Below are positions 1-6,337 of a stretch of 34,091 bases of DNA, piece by piece; position 1 is the first letter of the stretch; every line of letters begins with the position of its first letter. The stretch is from Leptospiraceae bacterium (GTDB lineage: Bacteria > Spirochaetota > Leptospiria > Leptospirales > Leptospiraceae), in contig CANGZW010000033.1 of the NCBI GenBank assembly GCA_947458405.1, forward strand, positions 1 to 34,091, read 5' to 3'. The notes below the pieces were generated by a model. That model ran no database searches. It was not told the DNA's origin and worked only from the letters and a program-made list of their open reading frames with translations. The translations under genes were made by a program, and so were the position numbers.

Positions 1-159
1 GAACAACCTACAATCCAAAGACTTACAGATTTCATTCAGAAGAGTGGATATAAAATTTCAGGAACTCATGAAGAGGAGTATTTAAGGACTAGTGGTATGT
101 TTTTTAAAGGGGATGAAAATGAGTACTACACAATTCTTAGATGTTCTGTGAAGAAATAG
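1..159 (+). CDS. GyrI-like effector-binding domain protein, C-terminal end (partial)
   Basis: The frame is open from base 1 to a TAG at 157-159, giving 52 residues of the C-terminus of a protein whose start lies outside the window. The sequence runs from EQPTIQRLTDFIQKSGY through YYTILRCSVKK. The pattern of a helix before GY, then a short strand ending in a lysine-rich tail, is what I expect of the last third of a GyrI-like (AraC effector-binding) small-molecule-binding domain. A second, broken copy of the same sequence lies at 1736-1967 and includes the upstream part (WEYGTVAEILHIGPYTKEQ). That copy supports the family call, because G-P-Y is typical of this fold. Family is moderately sure; the ligand is unknown. 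Confidence 0.6.
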   Translation, partial: EQPTIQRLTDFIQKSGYKISGTHEEEYLRTSGMFFKGDENEYYTILRCSVKK

Positions 160-168
160 TTTTTATAT

Positions 169-621
169 ATGTATGAAATTCAAACCATATCGTCTCATGA
201 AGATTACATAGGGATGCTGGATTTATTTTCAGTTGTCTTTTCAGATCCCGGTAGCTATTCTGAAAGTAGACCTTCCAGGGAATATATTCAAAATCTCCTA
301 TCCGATAAGAATTTTATTGCCTTAGTTGCCAAAAACGATTCGGGAAATATCATAGGTGCTCTTACTGGTTACGTACTACGTAAATTCGAGCAGGAGAGAT
401 CAGAAATATTTATTTATGATTTAGGTGTACTTGAAGGATTTAGAAGACAAAAAATTGCTTCCCATTTAATAGAAAAATTAAAGATGATTGGAAAGGAGAT
501 GGGAGCATATGTCATTTTTGTTCAAGCAGATAAAGATATTGAGGATGAACCGGCTATTGCTTTATATAAGAAGCTAGGAACTCTGGAAGATGTATTTCAT
601 TTTGATATAGATATAAATTAA
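169..621 (+). CDS. AAC(3)-I-type GNAT acetyltransferase
   Basis: This is a 150-residue GNAT acetyltransferase that uses acetyl-CoA to acetylate an amine. The resemblance to AAC(3)-I (aminoglycoside 3-N-acetyltransferase) runs over most of the length. It covers FIALVA near residue 50, KFEQERSEIFIYDL near 85, GAYVIFVQAD near 120, and a C-terminal HFDID, all close to what I recall of AAC(3)-Ia. The acetyl-CoA loop is RRQKIA where the family usually has RRQGIA, so the loop glycine is replaced by lysine. The start is an ATG 9 bases after the stop of the preceding gene, with no good ribosome site. Many chromosomal AAC(3)-I relatives have unknown substrates, so aminoglycoside resistance should not be assumed. 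It lies inside a region of duplicated and broken genes, which suggests acquisition. Confidence 0.8.
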   Translation: MYEIQTISSHEDYIGMLDLFSVVFSDPGSYSESRPSREYIQNLLSDKNFIALVAKNDSGNIIGALTGYVLRKFEQERSEIFIYDLGVLEGFRRQKIASHLIEKLKMIGKEMGAYVIFVQADKDIEDEPAIALYKKLGTLEDVFHFDIDIN

Positions 622-631
622 GAAATGAATT

Positions 632-675
632 AAACAATATTTTCTAACTTACAAAACTCTAAAAAAGGCAATAAT
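632..675. repeat. 44-bp direct repeat, copy 1
   Basis: Bases 632-675 match 2626-2669 at 39 of 44 positions when aligned by eye. The central 23 bases (646-668 against 2640-2662, containing AACTTACAAAACTC then an A-run and GG) are identical. This copy sits between the acetyltransferase and the methyltransferase and supplies the ribosome binding site (AAAAAAGG) of the methyltransferase at 674. It ends inside that gene's start codon. Confidence 0.85.
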
Positions 676-1582
676 GAATAAAAATTCTTCCTATCTAAAT
701 AAAATAATACATGGAAATTGTATAGATATCCTCAAAAAAATTGAATCAAATAGCATACATTTAATTTTAAGTGATATACCTTATGGTATTGGTGCGGAAG
801 ATTGGGATGTACTACATAATAATACAAATTCTGCTTTTTTAGGATCAAGCCCCGCTCAAAAAAAAGCAGGTTCTATTTTTAAAAAAAGAGGCAAACCTTT
901 AAATGGTTGGTCAGAAGCTGATCGTCAAATACCAAAAGAGTATTACGAATGGTGTATTACATGGGTAGGAGAATGGTTACGTATTTTAAAGCCAGGTGGA
1001 TCGGCAATCGTTTTTGCAGGTAGGAGGCTTTCTCATAGATGTGTTTGTGCATTTGAGGATACAGGTTTTACCTATAAAGACATGCTAGGATGGTCTAAAG
1101 AAAAGGCCGCTCATAGAGCACAGAGGCTGAGTGTTATATTTGATAAGCGAGGTGATAAAGATTCCTCCGAAAAATGGGAAGGCTGGAAGGTAGGAAACTT
1201 AAGACCAACTTTTGAACCAATACTCTGGTTTACAAAACCATATAAAATTGGGGGTACAATTGCTGATAATGTAATAGAAAATGAATTAGGTGCTTACAAT
1301 GAAAAGGCATATATAAAATACAATACCAATCCCAATAATATTATCCATATTGAATCAAATGGATCGGATACAGGATTGCATCCAACTCAAAAACCTTTAA
1401 AGCTCATGCAATTACTCATTGAATTATCAACAAAAGAAGAGCATATTGTATTGGATCCTTTTTGTGGAAGCGGTACTACATTATTAGCTTCCGTATTACT
1501 TAAAAGAAATTTTATTGGAATAGAATTTGATAAAAATTATTATAGTATTGCTGTAGATAGAATAAATAGTACGATTAAATAG
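674..1582 (+). CDS. Beta-class site-specific DNA methyltransferase (N4-C or N6-A), orphan
   Basis: This 302-residue protein transfers a methyl group from S-adenosylmethionine to an exocyclic amino group in DNA. The catalytic motif IV is SDIPYG at residues 33-38, a variant of (S/N/D)PPY. The SAM-binding motif I, DPFCGSGTT, is at 261-269, after HPTQKPL. Motif IV before motif I marks the beta class. The middle (about residues 50-230) is probably the target-recognition region. The ATG at 674 has AAAAAAGG five bases upstream, supplied by the direct repeat at 632-675. No restriction enzyme of a recognised R-M type is adjacent; the nearest nuclease candidate is the Uma2-family gene at 2013, separated by a pseudogene. 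Whether it methylates N4-cytosine or N6-adenine cannot be read from the sequence. Confidence 0.87.
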   Translation: MNKNSSYLNKIIHGNCIDILKKIESNSIHLILSDIPYGIGAEDWDVLHNNTNSAFLGSSPAQKKAGSIFKKRGKPLNGWSEADRQIPKEYYEWCITWVGEWLRILKPGGSAIVFAGRRLSHRCVCAFEDTGFTYKDMLGWSKEKAAHRAQRLSVIFDKRGDKDSSEKWEGWKVGNLRPTFEPILWFTKPYKIGGTIADNVIENELGAYNEKAYIKYNTNPNNIIHIESNGSDTGLHPTQKPLKLMQLLIELSTKEEHIVLDPFCGSGTTLLASVLLKRNFIGIEFDKNYYSIAVDRINSTIK

Positions 1583-1735
1583 TACAAAATTATTGATTTT
1601 TTTCTTTACTGATTCTCTATTTCTCGTTCTTCATATTTTCATAAAGTTACTAGATTTACTCTAATTACAAATTGACTTATTTTTCAGTAATGAAAATATC
1701 TTTATATTTATTTATATCTTATAAGAATGTATTTA

Positions 1736-1967
1736 ATGAACAATCTAATAATAACTTTACTTATATTGTTTATTTCTGCTTGTTCAACTTTAGATTTAAA
1801 ACCATTGTATCACTACCTTCTGAAATACAAAAAGAGTATCCTACTTTAAAAATTGAAACTTGGGAGTATGGAACTGTGGCTGAGATTTTACACATCGGAC
1901 CCTATACCAAAGAACAACCAACAGTCCAAAGACTTACAGATTTCATAGATGTTCTGTGAAGAAGTAG
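1736..1967 (+). pseudogene. Broken lipoprotein/GyrI-like gene, duplicate of the gene at 1-159
   Basis: The ATG at 1736 opens a lipoprotein-like leader (NNLIITLLILFISACS, with lipobox ISAC) that soon hits a stop. The body continues in another frame as LPSEIQKEYPTLKIETWEYG, then HIGPYTKEQPTVQRLTDFI. Bases 1912-1946 match 1-35 with two differences. After GATTTCAT the copy jumps straight to AGATGTTCTGTGAAGAA, which in copy 1 lies about 100 bases further on. A deletion has therefore removed the domain end, and the frame now stops at 1957-1959; the original stop corresponds to 1965-1967. The gene has at least one frameshift near 1800 and one internal deletion and cannot make a full protein. Confidence 0.75.
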
Positions 1968-1994
1968 ATAATTTTTATTTGATTTTTTATTCAT

Positions 1995-2014
1995 ATAAGT
2001 TAGCTTTAACTTAT
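1995..2014 (+). promoter_or_regulatory. Hairpin overlapping the Uma2-family start codon
   Basis: ATAAGTTA at 1995-2002 and TAACTTAT at 2007-2014 form a perfect 8-bp inverted repeat with a GCTT loop. The right arm includes the first two bases of the ATG at 2013-2015. In mRNA it would hide the start region, and no purine-rich ribosome site is visible upstream. It is AT-rich and so not very stable; a regulatory role is only a possibility. Confidence 0.4.
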
Positions 2015-2564
2015 GGCTGTTTTACCCAAAGAGAAAACCTATTCCGATTATGAAAATACTCCCGAAGGTGGAAAGTATCAGCTTATTTGCGGAGAAATTG
2101 TTGAAATGACATCCCCTTCTTCTTATCATCAAGAGATTTGTTTTCGTTTACTTTTAAAACTTGGGAATTTTGTATCTATAAAAAAAAATGGCAAGATATT
2201 TCCAGCTCCAATGGATGTCACTCTCTCACCAAAAGATACCGTTCAACCTGATTTATTGTTTATCGAAAAGTCTCGTTATTCCATTATCCAAGAAAAAAGA
2301 ATCGTAGGTGCTCCCGATTTGGTAGTGGAGGTACTTTCCCCTTCGACTGCCTATATTGATCTGAAGTATAAGAAAGATCTATATGAAAATTCTGGTGTAA
2401 TAGAATATTGGATTGTAGATCCACAAGATCATAGTATTGAAGTATATTATAAAGAATCAGATGATTTTATCAGGATACAAAAATCATCCAAAGAGGGAAA
2501 AGTAATTTCTAGAGTATTAGATAGTTTGGAAATAAATATAAAAGATGTTTTTGAGGCAGAATGA
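2013..2564 (+). CDS. Uma2-family (DUF820) PD-(D/E)XK endonuclease-like protein
   Basis: This 183-residue protein of the Uma2 family has a restriction-endonuclease-like fold found in large numbers in cyanobacteria, Leptospira and others; its cellular role is mostly unknown. Family signatures are the N-terminal YSDYENTPEGGKYQLICGEIV, QPDLLFI with Asp80, PDLVVEVLSPST with Glu106, and the C-terminal YKKDLYENSGVIEYWIVDP block at about 119-137. Together these supply the acidic residues and lysine of the expected active site. Length is normal for the family. The stop codon overlaps an ATG at 2561 (ATGA), which begins only a 31-codon remnant. It follows an orphan DNA methyltransferase on the same strand, but a functional pairing is not shown. 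Confidence 0.85.
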   Translation: MAVLPKEKTYSDYENTPEGGKYQLICGEIVEMTSPSSYHQEICFRLLLKLGNFVSIKKNGKIFPAPMDVTLSPKDTVQPDLLFIEKSRYSIIQEKRIVGAPDLVVEVLSPSTAYIDLKYKKDLYENSGVIEYWIVDPQDHSIEVYYKESDDFIRIQKSSKEGKVISRVLDSLEINIKDVFEAE

Positions 2565-2656
2565 TTGATGTTGAGAGATTTAAAGAGATTATACTAAAAA
2601 TCAAAGATAAATATTTCCAGCATTCAAACCATACTTTCCAACTTACAAAACTCTAA
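2561..2656 (+). pseudogene. 31-codon open frame coupled to the Uma2 gene, probable truncated gene start
   Basis: An ATG overlaps the Uma2 stop (ATGA, 2561-2564) and opens 31 codons beginning MIDVERFKEIILKIKDKYF. The frame ends at a TAA (2654-2656) inside the second copy of the 44-bp repeat. The start looks like that of an ordinary soluble helical protein with translational coupling. The frame ends abruptly at the repeat, so the rest may have been lost by recombination there. I do not recognise a family. Confidence 0.35.
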
Positions 2657-2669
2657 AAAAGGTAATATT
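2626..2669. repeat. 44-bp direct repeat, copy 2
   Basis: This copy matches 632-675 at 39 of 44 positions by eye, with 23 identical central bases. Here the ribosome-site-like AAAAAAGG is followed by no gene on the plus strand; a convergent small gene ends at 2676. The two copies enclose the methyltransferase, the broken GyrI-like gene and the Uma2 gene. Confidence 0.85.
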
Positions 2670-2675
2670 ATTGTT

Positions 2676-2999
2676 TTATTGTAATTTTTTAAGTTTTTTC
2701 CCAAATTGAACTGTATCAACTTCTCCATTAAAAAATTTAATCAAAACAGTTTGGTTCAAAATTATCCAAGATTTTATAGAATTTATATCATTTAAAGAAA
2801 TTTTTGTTTTGCTTAATAATTTTGGTTCGGTAGAAACTGTAAATGTTAAAAATTTATTTTCTTGAGGAACTGAAACTTTAATTCTAGCTCCATGTTTTTC
2901 TCTTCCAGATTTTTGAGATATCCATAAAACATAAGGAACCCCTGAGTTGAATGGATATATGTTAGACATCTCTTGATATAAAGATTTATCTTGATTCAT
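2676..2999 (-). CDS. Small protein of unknown function, mosaic family member A
   Basis: This is a 107-residue soluble protein with no signal peptide or membrane segment. The N-terminus (MNQDKSLYQEM) and LWISQKSGR near residue 27 resemble the start of the next gene (3113-3442: NKSIFKEM and KLSQKTGK). The C-terminal half differs: an IKVSV strand, then IKSWIILNQTVLIKFFNGE. That pattern of a helix with W..LN...L followed by (Y/F)(W/F)NGE is seen at the end of many small unnamed bacterial proteins, including some DUF4160-like ones. The ATG has AAGGA five bases upstream. Real gene likely; function unknown. Confidence 0.6.
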   Translation of the reverse strand: MNQDKSLYQEMSNIYPFNSGVPYVLWISQKSGREKHGARIKVSVPQENKFLTFTVSTEPKLLSKTKISLNDINSIKSWIILNQTVLIKFFNGEVDTVQFGKKLKKLQ

Positions 3000-3036
3000 T
3001 CGTTTTCCTTAGTTTTAATTTATTTATATTCTTCAT

Positions 3037-3095
3037 TCTTTTACAAAATCTTAATAGCACATTTTTATTTTTTTATCTAAAGATGAAATTCCACT
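3037..3095 (-). pseudogene. Decayed fragment of the 3640-3957 gene
   Basis: Read on the minus strand, this stretch gives GISSLDKKIKMCY, then a stop, then DFVK. The intact gene at 3640-3957 reads GISSLDKKNKDIFLRFCK at the corresponding place. The nucleotides align clearly (TTACAAAATCTTAA and GATGAAATTCCA occur in both, at 3041 and 3797 onward). It is a short non-coding relic of a duplication in the gap between two small genes. Confidence 0.65.
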
Positions 3096-3112
3096 TTACT
3101 TCAATATAAGTT

Positions 3113-3442
3113 TTATTTTAAATAGTTCTCGTCTTCATCTAACTCTTTGAAAAATCTAAGCATCACAGATTTTGTCCCATCATCTAGGTTTTCCCAGTCG
3201 GCTGAGTAAATACCATTGATTTCAAATTGAAACCATTCCGTGAAAGTTTTTGCTTTGGATGTTTTAGAATACAATTGTTTGATCTTAGTATAGTAAGATT
3301 TTAATGAGTCCCAGCCATGTGCTTTTTTCCAGTCTATACTTTCATCCTTTCCAGTTTTTTGGGATAATTTCACTATTTGCATAAAAAAAGAAGACTTATC
3401 AATCAAAGCCATCTCTTTGAAAATTGACTTATTACGTTTCAT
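3113..3442 (-). CDS. Small protein of unknown function, mosaic family member B
   Basis: This is a 109-residue soluble, charged protein. Its N-terminus (MKRNKSIFKEM, then KLSQKTGKDES near residue 25) resembles that of the 2676-2999 gene. Its C-terminus (SADWENLDDGTKSVM, then DEDENYLK) resembles that of the 3640-3957 gene (KSDWDELSPDEKSKV, then DSNKDYR). It therefore shares one end with each neighbour. The ATG is preceded by a TAGGAG site about ten bases upstream, within a leader also found before the 3957 start. I know of no named family. Confidence 0.65.
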   Translation of the reverse strand: MKRNKSIFKEMALIDKSSFFMQIVKLSQKTGKDESIDWKKAHGWDSLKSYYTKIKQLYSKTSKAKTFTEWFQFEINGIYSADWENLDDGTKSVMLRFFKELDEDENYLK

Positions 3443-3547
3443 TTGTTTTTAACTCCTAGCTATTATATATAATATATAAAAAATTTCCGATTTTTTGCAA
3501 TTCCCGTTAAAAATTTAATCTGTTATATTTTTATAGGTTGGAAGTTT

Positions 3548-3603
3548 TAAATATTCTATTACGTGATACGATATAATCTTAGCAATACTTCAATTGCGGT
3601 AAG
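3548..3603 (-). pseudogene. Decayed copy of part of the 4050-4430 gene
   Basis: Bases 3548-3603 align with 4282-4338, sharing CTATTACGTGATAC, TTAGCAATA and GGTAAG with scattered changes and small gaps. In the 4050-4430 pseudogene this segment reads LPQVKPIAKIVQYHVIDYLNF on the minus strand. Here indels break that frame. It lies directly downstream of the 3640-3957 gene. Confidence 0.6.
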
Positions 3604-3622
3604 CTCTAGATATAGAGCCTTA
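3600..3622 (-). terminator. Hairpin after the 3640-3957 gene
   Basis: GCTCTA at 3603-3608 pairs with TAGAGC at 3613-3618 around a GATA loop. The stem extends by three A/T pairs across a one-base bulge (3600-3602 with 3620-3622). It starts 18 bases after the stop codon of the minus-strand gene. No T-run follows, so a terminator role is uncertain. Confidence 0.35.
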
Positions 3623-3639
3623 TAAGGCATTCAGTGAAT

Positions 3640-3957
3640 CTATCTGTAATCTTTATTACTATCCATCATTACAACTAATTTTTCTACTTTAGATTTTTCA
3701 TCAGGACTCAATTCATCCCAGTCTGATTTCTTTACTTCTCGTTCTAAATCTAAGACTTGTTGCCAAGTGAGATTTTTATAAGTTAATTTTATGCTTTTAC
3801 AAAATCTTAAAAATATATCTTTATTTTTTTTATCCAAAGATGAAATTCCATTTTCATCAAAGTTGTTAACTCTTCCTATAAACATCTCGGCTCCTCGTAT
3901 AAAGGACATTTCATATAGTAAATTATTATTTTCATAAATAGATTTATAAATTTTCAA
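3640..3957 (-). CDS. Small protein of unknown function, mosaic family member C
   Basis: This is a 105-residue soluble protein starting with TTG at 3957, preceded by AGGAGAG seven bases upstream. The N-terminus (MKIYKSIYENN) shares the K-S-(I/L)-(Y/F) motif with the two small genes after it. The C-terminal 28 residues (DWDELSPDEKSKV, then DSNKDYR) match the end of the 3113-3442 protein. A decayed fragment of this gene lies at 3037-3095. The leader (CTAGGAGAG) resembles that of the 3442 start. Function is unknown. Confidence 0.6.
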   Translation of the reverse strand: MKIYKSIYENNNLLYEMSFIRGAEMFIGRVNNFDENGISSLDKKNKDIFLRFCKSIKLTYKNLTWQQVLDLEREVKKSDWDELSPDEKSKVEKLVVMMDSNKDYR

Positions 3958-4049
3958 TTTTTCTCTCCTAGTTATAGTTTAATAATAAATAAAAAATCAT
4001 CTATTTAAACCAATATTTAGTTCTAAAATGAAATTTTTTTTTTCCTTGA

Positions 4050-4430
4050 TTATGCCTGTTTGTTTAACTCTTCTGAAATTAAATCTATAATTTTCCAAAA
4101 TATATCTATATCACTTTGTTCAGGAAACAAACCTTCAAAATCTTTTAAACTCTATAAATTATCTTCGATGAATTGCTTAAAAGTAATATCTGGATCTCCT
4201 ATAAAAGATATGAAAGATAGGTAAATAGGTTTATAACCTTTAACTAACTCATCTAACCAAACTCTACCCTCTGGAAAATTTAAATAATCTATTACGTGAT
4301 ACTGTACAATTTTAGCAATAGGCTTCACTTGTGGTAAGTTAGCACTTCAATATATTTAATAATTCAGTTCAAAAAAATCTTCATCTATTTTTTTCACTTC
4401 ATAAGTTTCATGAAATTTAGGTATTCCCAT
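4050..4430 (-). pseudogene. Small gene inactivated by three in-frame stops
   Basis: One minus-strand frame of 127 codons runs from an ATG at 4430 (AAGGAT nearby upstream) to a TAA at 4050-4052. It reads MGIPKFHETYEV to FFELNY, then stop, IY, stop, SANLPQVKPIAKIVQYHVIDYLNF, onward through PIYLSFISFIGDPDITFKQF to a TAG, then SLKDFEGLFPEQSDIDIF and EELNKQA. Coherent, protein-like sequence on both sides of the stops (TAA, TGA, TAG) with the frame kept argues for point-mutation decay rather than chance. A partial copy lies at 3548-3603. I do not recognise the family. Confidence 0.6.
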
Positions 4431-4465
4431 TTTATATCCTTATTTAATAAAAAAATAAATCTGAA

Positions 4466-5563
4466 TTATCTCTCCAAATAACCAATCGTCTTAGAGTGTA
4501 AACTCTGTATATAAAGCCTTGTTGGTGTTTCTGTTACTCCTGTAGTCTCAGGATAGGCTCCAGAGGCGTCTTGTAGGTCTTCTGTGACCTTTCCATCCTC
4601 TGTGAACGCAAAGACATGACCATAAGCCTTTGGAACCGGCCAGAGGAAACGGGGGAGGCGTAGAGTTACTTTACGAAAGAAGGGTTTGTCGGCGAGTTTA
4701 TCTACCAGCGAGGAGCGAGGTTTGGCTAGACCAACCCAAATTTTACCTTCGAGCCCACGCATGAGGTTATCCGGGTAGCCAGGTATATTTTCAAGAAGTA
4801 ATACAGCATTGGGACTTGGAAGAGAGATATCAAGGTCTAGAGAGTCTACAGACAATTTCCAAATTCTATACTTTCCTGTTTCATTCACAAAAAGAGATTT
4901 CTCATCCTGGCTGAGTGCAATTCCATTCGCAAAACTAAATCCCTTTGCTACTAGAGATGTAGTACGAGTATTTGTGTCATACACTAACACACGACCACTG
5001 CAGGATTGCTCAAGAATATCTAAGATACTAGATTCAAAGGTACCACCCCAAAGGGAAGGCGGAAATCGAGTTGAGGCATCCGTGAAATAGATTTTTCCAG
5101 ACTTGGCAACTACAACACCATCGGCATACAAAATAGGAGAATCGCCGACTCTGTCAGTAAGGAGAGTAATTTTTTTGTCAGGACTAATAGAGAGAAGTCC
5201 TTTCATGGAATCAGCCGCAATGAGGTTTCCTACAGAATCGAAGTCAAATCCGAGAACCCTCCCTCCTGTATTCACAAAGATTTCTTGGTTTTCACCATCT
5301 GGTGTCATACGTAAAATATTTCCACTCACAACAGTAGTGTACAACATTCCATCCTTAGCTAAAAGAATATGCTCGGGAGCCTCTTCCCCATTCAGAGAAA
5401 TCATTTTTAAATTGGAAAGTTTCGAGTTTACAGAGTGAACTCCAACATAGCCCTCAGAAGGAGTAGCATTCCAGCTCACCGGATCAATAGGTACAGGCTT
5501 TATGCTTAAATAGACTATAAGTAGAATGAGAATTGTAAGACAAACTAGGATTATTTTTTTCAT
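4466..5563 (-). CDS. Membrane-anchored SMP-30/strictosidine-synthase-like beta-propeller (APMAP-like)
   Basis: This 365-residue protein has one N-terminal membrane segment (residues 4-24, a long I/L/V run), so the rest probably lies in the periplasm. The body is a six-bladed propeller of the SMP-30/gluconolactonase/strictosidine-synthase superfamily. Blade motifs are PEHILLAKDGMLYTTVVSG, LYADGVVVAKSGKIYFTDAS with the typical TDASTRF, and FANGIALSQDEKSLFVNET. The C-terminal part has PGYPDNLMRGLEGKIWVGL. These resemble the human APMAP and plant strictosidine-synthase-like group, whose members act as hydrolases, often lactonases or arylesterases. Substrate is unknown. The coding sequence is visibly richer in G and C than its neighbours, so it is either more constrained or of different origin. 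Confidence 0.82.
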   Translation of the reverse strand: MKKIILVCLTILILLIVYLSIKPVPIDPVSWNATPSEGYVGVHSVNSKLSNLKMISLNGEEAPEHILLAKDGMLYTTVVSGNILRMTPDGENQEIFVNTGGRVLGFDFDSVGNLIAADSMKGLLSISPDKKITLLTDRVGDSPILYADGVVVAKSGKIYFTDASTRFPPSLWGGTFESSILDILEQSCSGRVLVYDTNTRTTSLVAKGFSFANGIALSQDEKSLFVNETGKYRIWKLSVDSLDLDISLPSPNAVLLLENIPGYPDNLMRGLEGKIWVGLAKPRSSLVDKLADKPFFRKVTLRLPRFLWPVPKAYGHVFAFTEDGKVTEDLQDASGAYPETTGVTETPTRLYIQSLHSKTIGYLER

Positions 5564-5721
5564 GATTAAATAATATTAATATGTTAAATTAAATAAGCAA
5601 GAAGATTAATTTAACATCTAGGTATATTTTTGCAAGGTAATAGGTACCTTTCCAAGTGGTATGGGTGGAGACAAGCCCCAATCGATATATGCAAAAAAAT
5701 GGTTTATTTTACTATACTATA

Positions 5722-6337
5722 TTATTGACAACTAGTAACTTCTTTAATCAATACGCTATCATTGTATATCGTTCCCGAGCTTAAAGTTGGGGAAGCATAC
5801 AAACCTAAATGAACTTGCTCTAATACTCCGCACGTGCCTTGAATATTTGAACTAGATACTAAAGTATCATTTTGCCAAACCTTAGCATTTCCTCCTGGGG
5901 GAGAAAAATCCAAACAGGTAGAAATTTTTACCCATTGATTCTGAGGGAATGTAATGGTTGATGTATTGAATTGTTGGATATCCTCAATGAATACAATTCT
6001 GTGGATATATACAGTTTGGTCCTCTTCCATATATCCAAGCCTTATGAGACTTACTTCCAGAGTAAACACTATCATTTGTTAAGTCATGACTTGATGTTGA
6101 TTGGTAATTTTGTGGTACAGAGTAAAATAACCTGAATTCGGATATTGACTCAAAACTTGTTTGATAGCTTCGATTTGCTTGCGTTTTATTTAATTGTTCA
6201 GAAGTGCAGATCATAGAAGTGGCACTCCAATACGCAATTCCAAGGAGTTCAAAAATATTTAATTGATTATTTTTATTATTTGTACTACAATTAAAAAAGA
6301 TAAAATAGATTATGAATATTATAAATTTAAACTTCAT
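5722..6337 (-). pseudogene. Frameshifted lipoprotein of unknown function
   Basis: The minus-strand ATG at 6337 begins a lipoprotein signal (FIIFIIYFIFFNCS, lipobox cysteine at residue 17). The frame reads to GRGPNC and then runs into a stop near 5984. A second frame carries on from that point as HRIVFIEDIQQFNTSTITF through CLDFSPPGGNAKVWQN to a stop at 5722. The switch falls at an alternating AT tract (6005-6011). Adding back one TA unit joins the frames as GPNCIYIHRIVFIEDIQ and gives 205 residues with no other defect. The C-terminal part (KVWQND, GLYASPTLSSGTIYNDSVLI) resembles a concanavalin-like or LamG beta-sandwich. It may be a young pseudogene, a phase-variable gene or a sequencing error. 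Confidence 0.7.

Noticed and set aside
632-2669. Integron cassette array with attC sites
   Set aside because: The 44-bp repeats lack paired RYYYAAC and GTTRRRY cores with a palindromic body, and no integrase is in the window.
4809-5438. Two plus-strand open frames (4809-5090, 5103-5438) opposite the propeller gene
   Set aside because: They are antisense to a well-supported gene, have no ribosome sites, and encode serine- and arginine-rich text typical of an antisense shadow.
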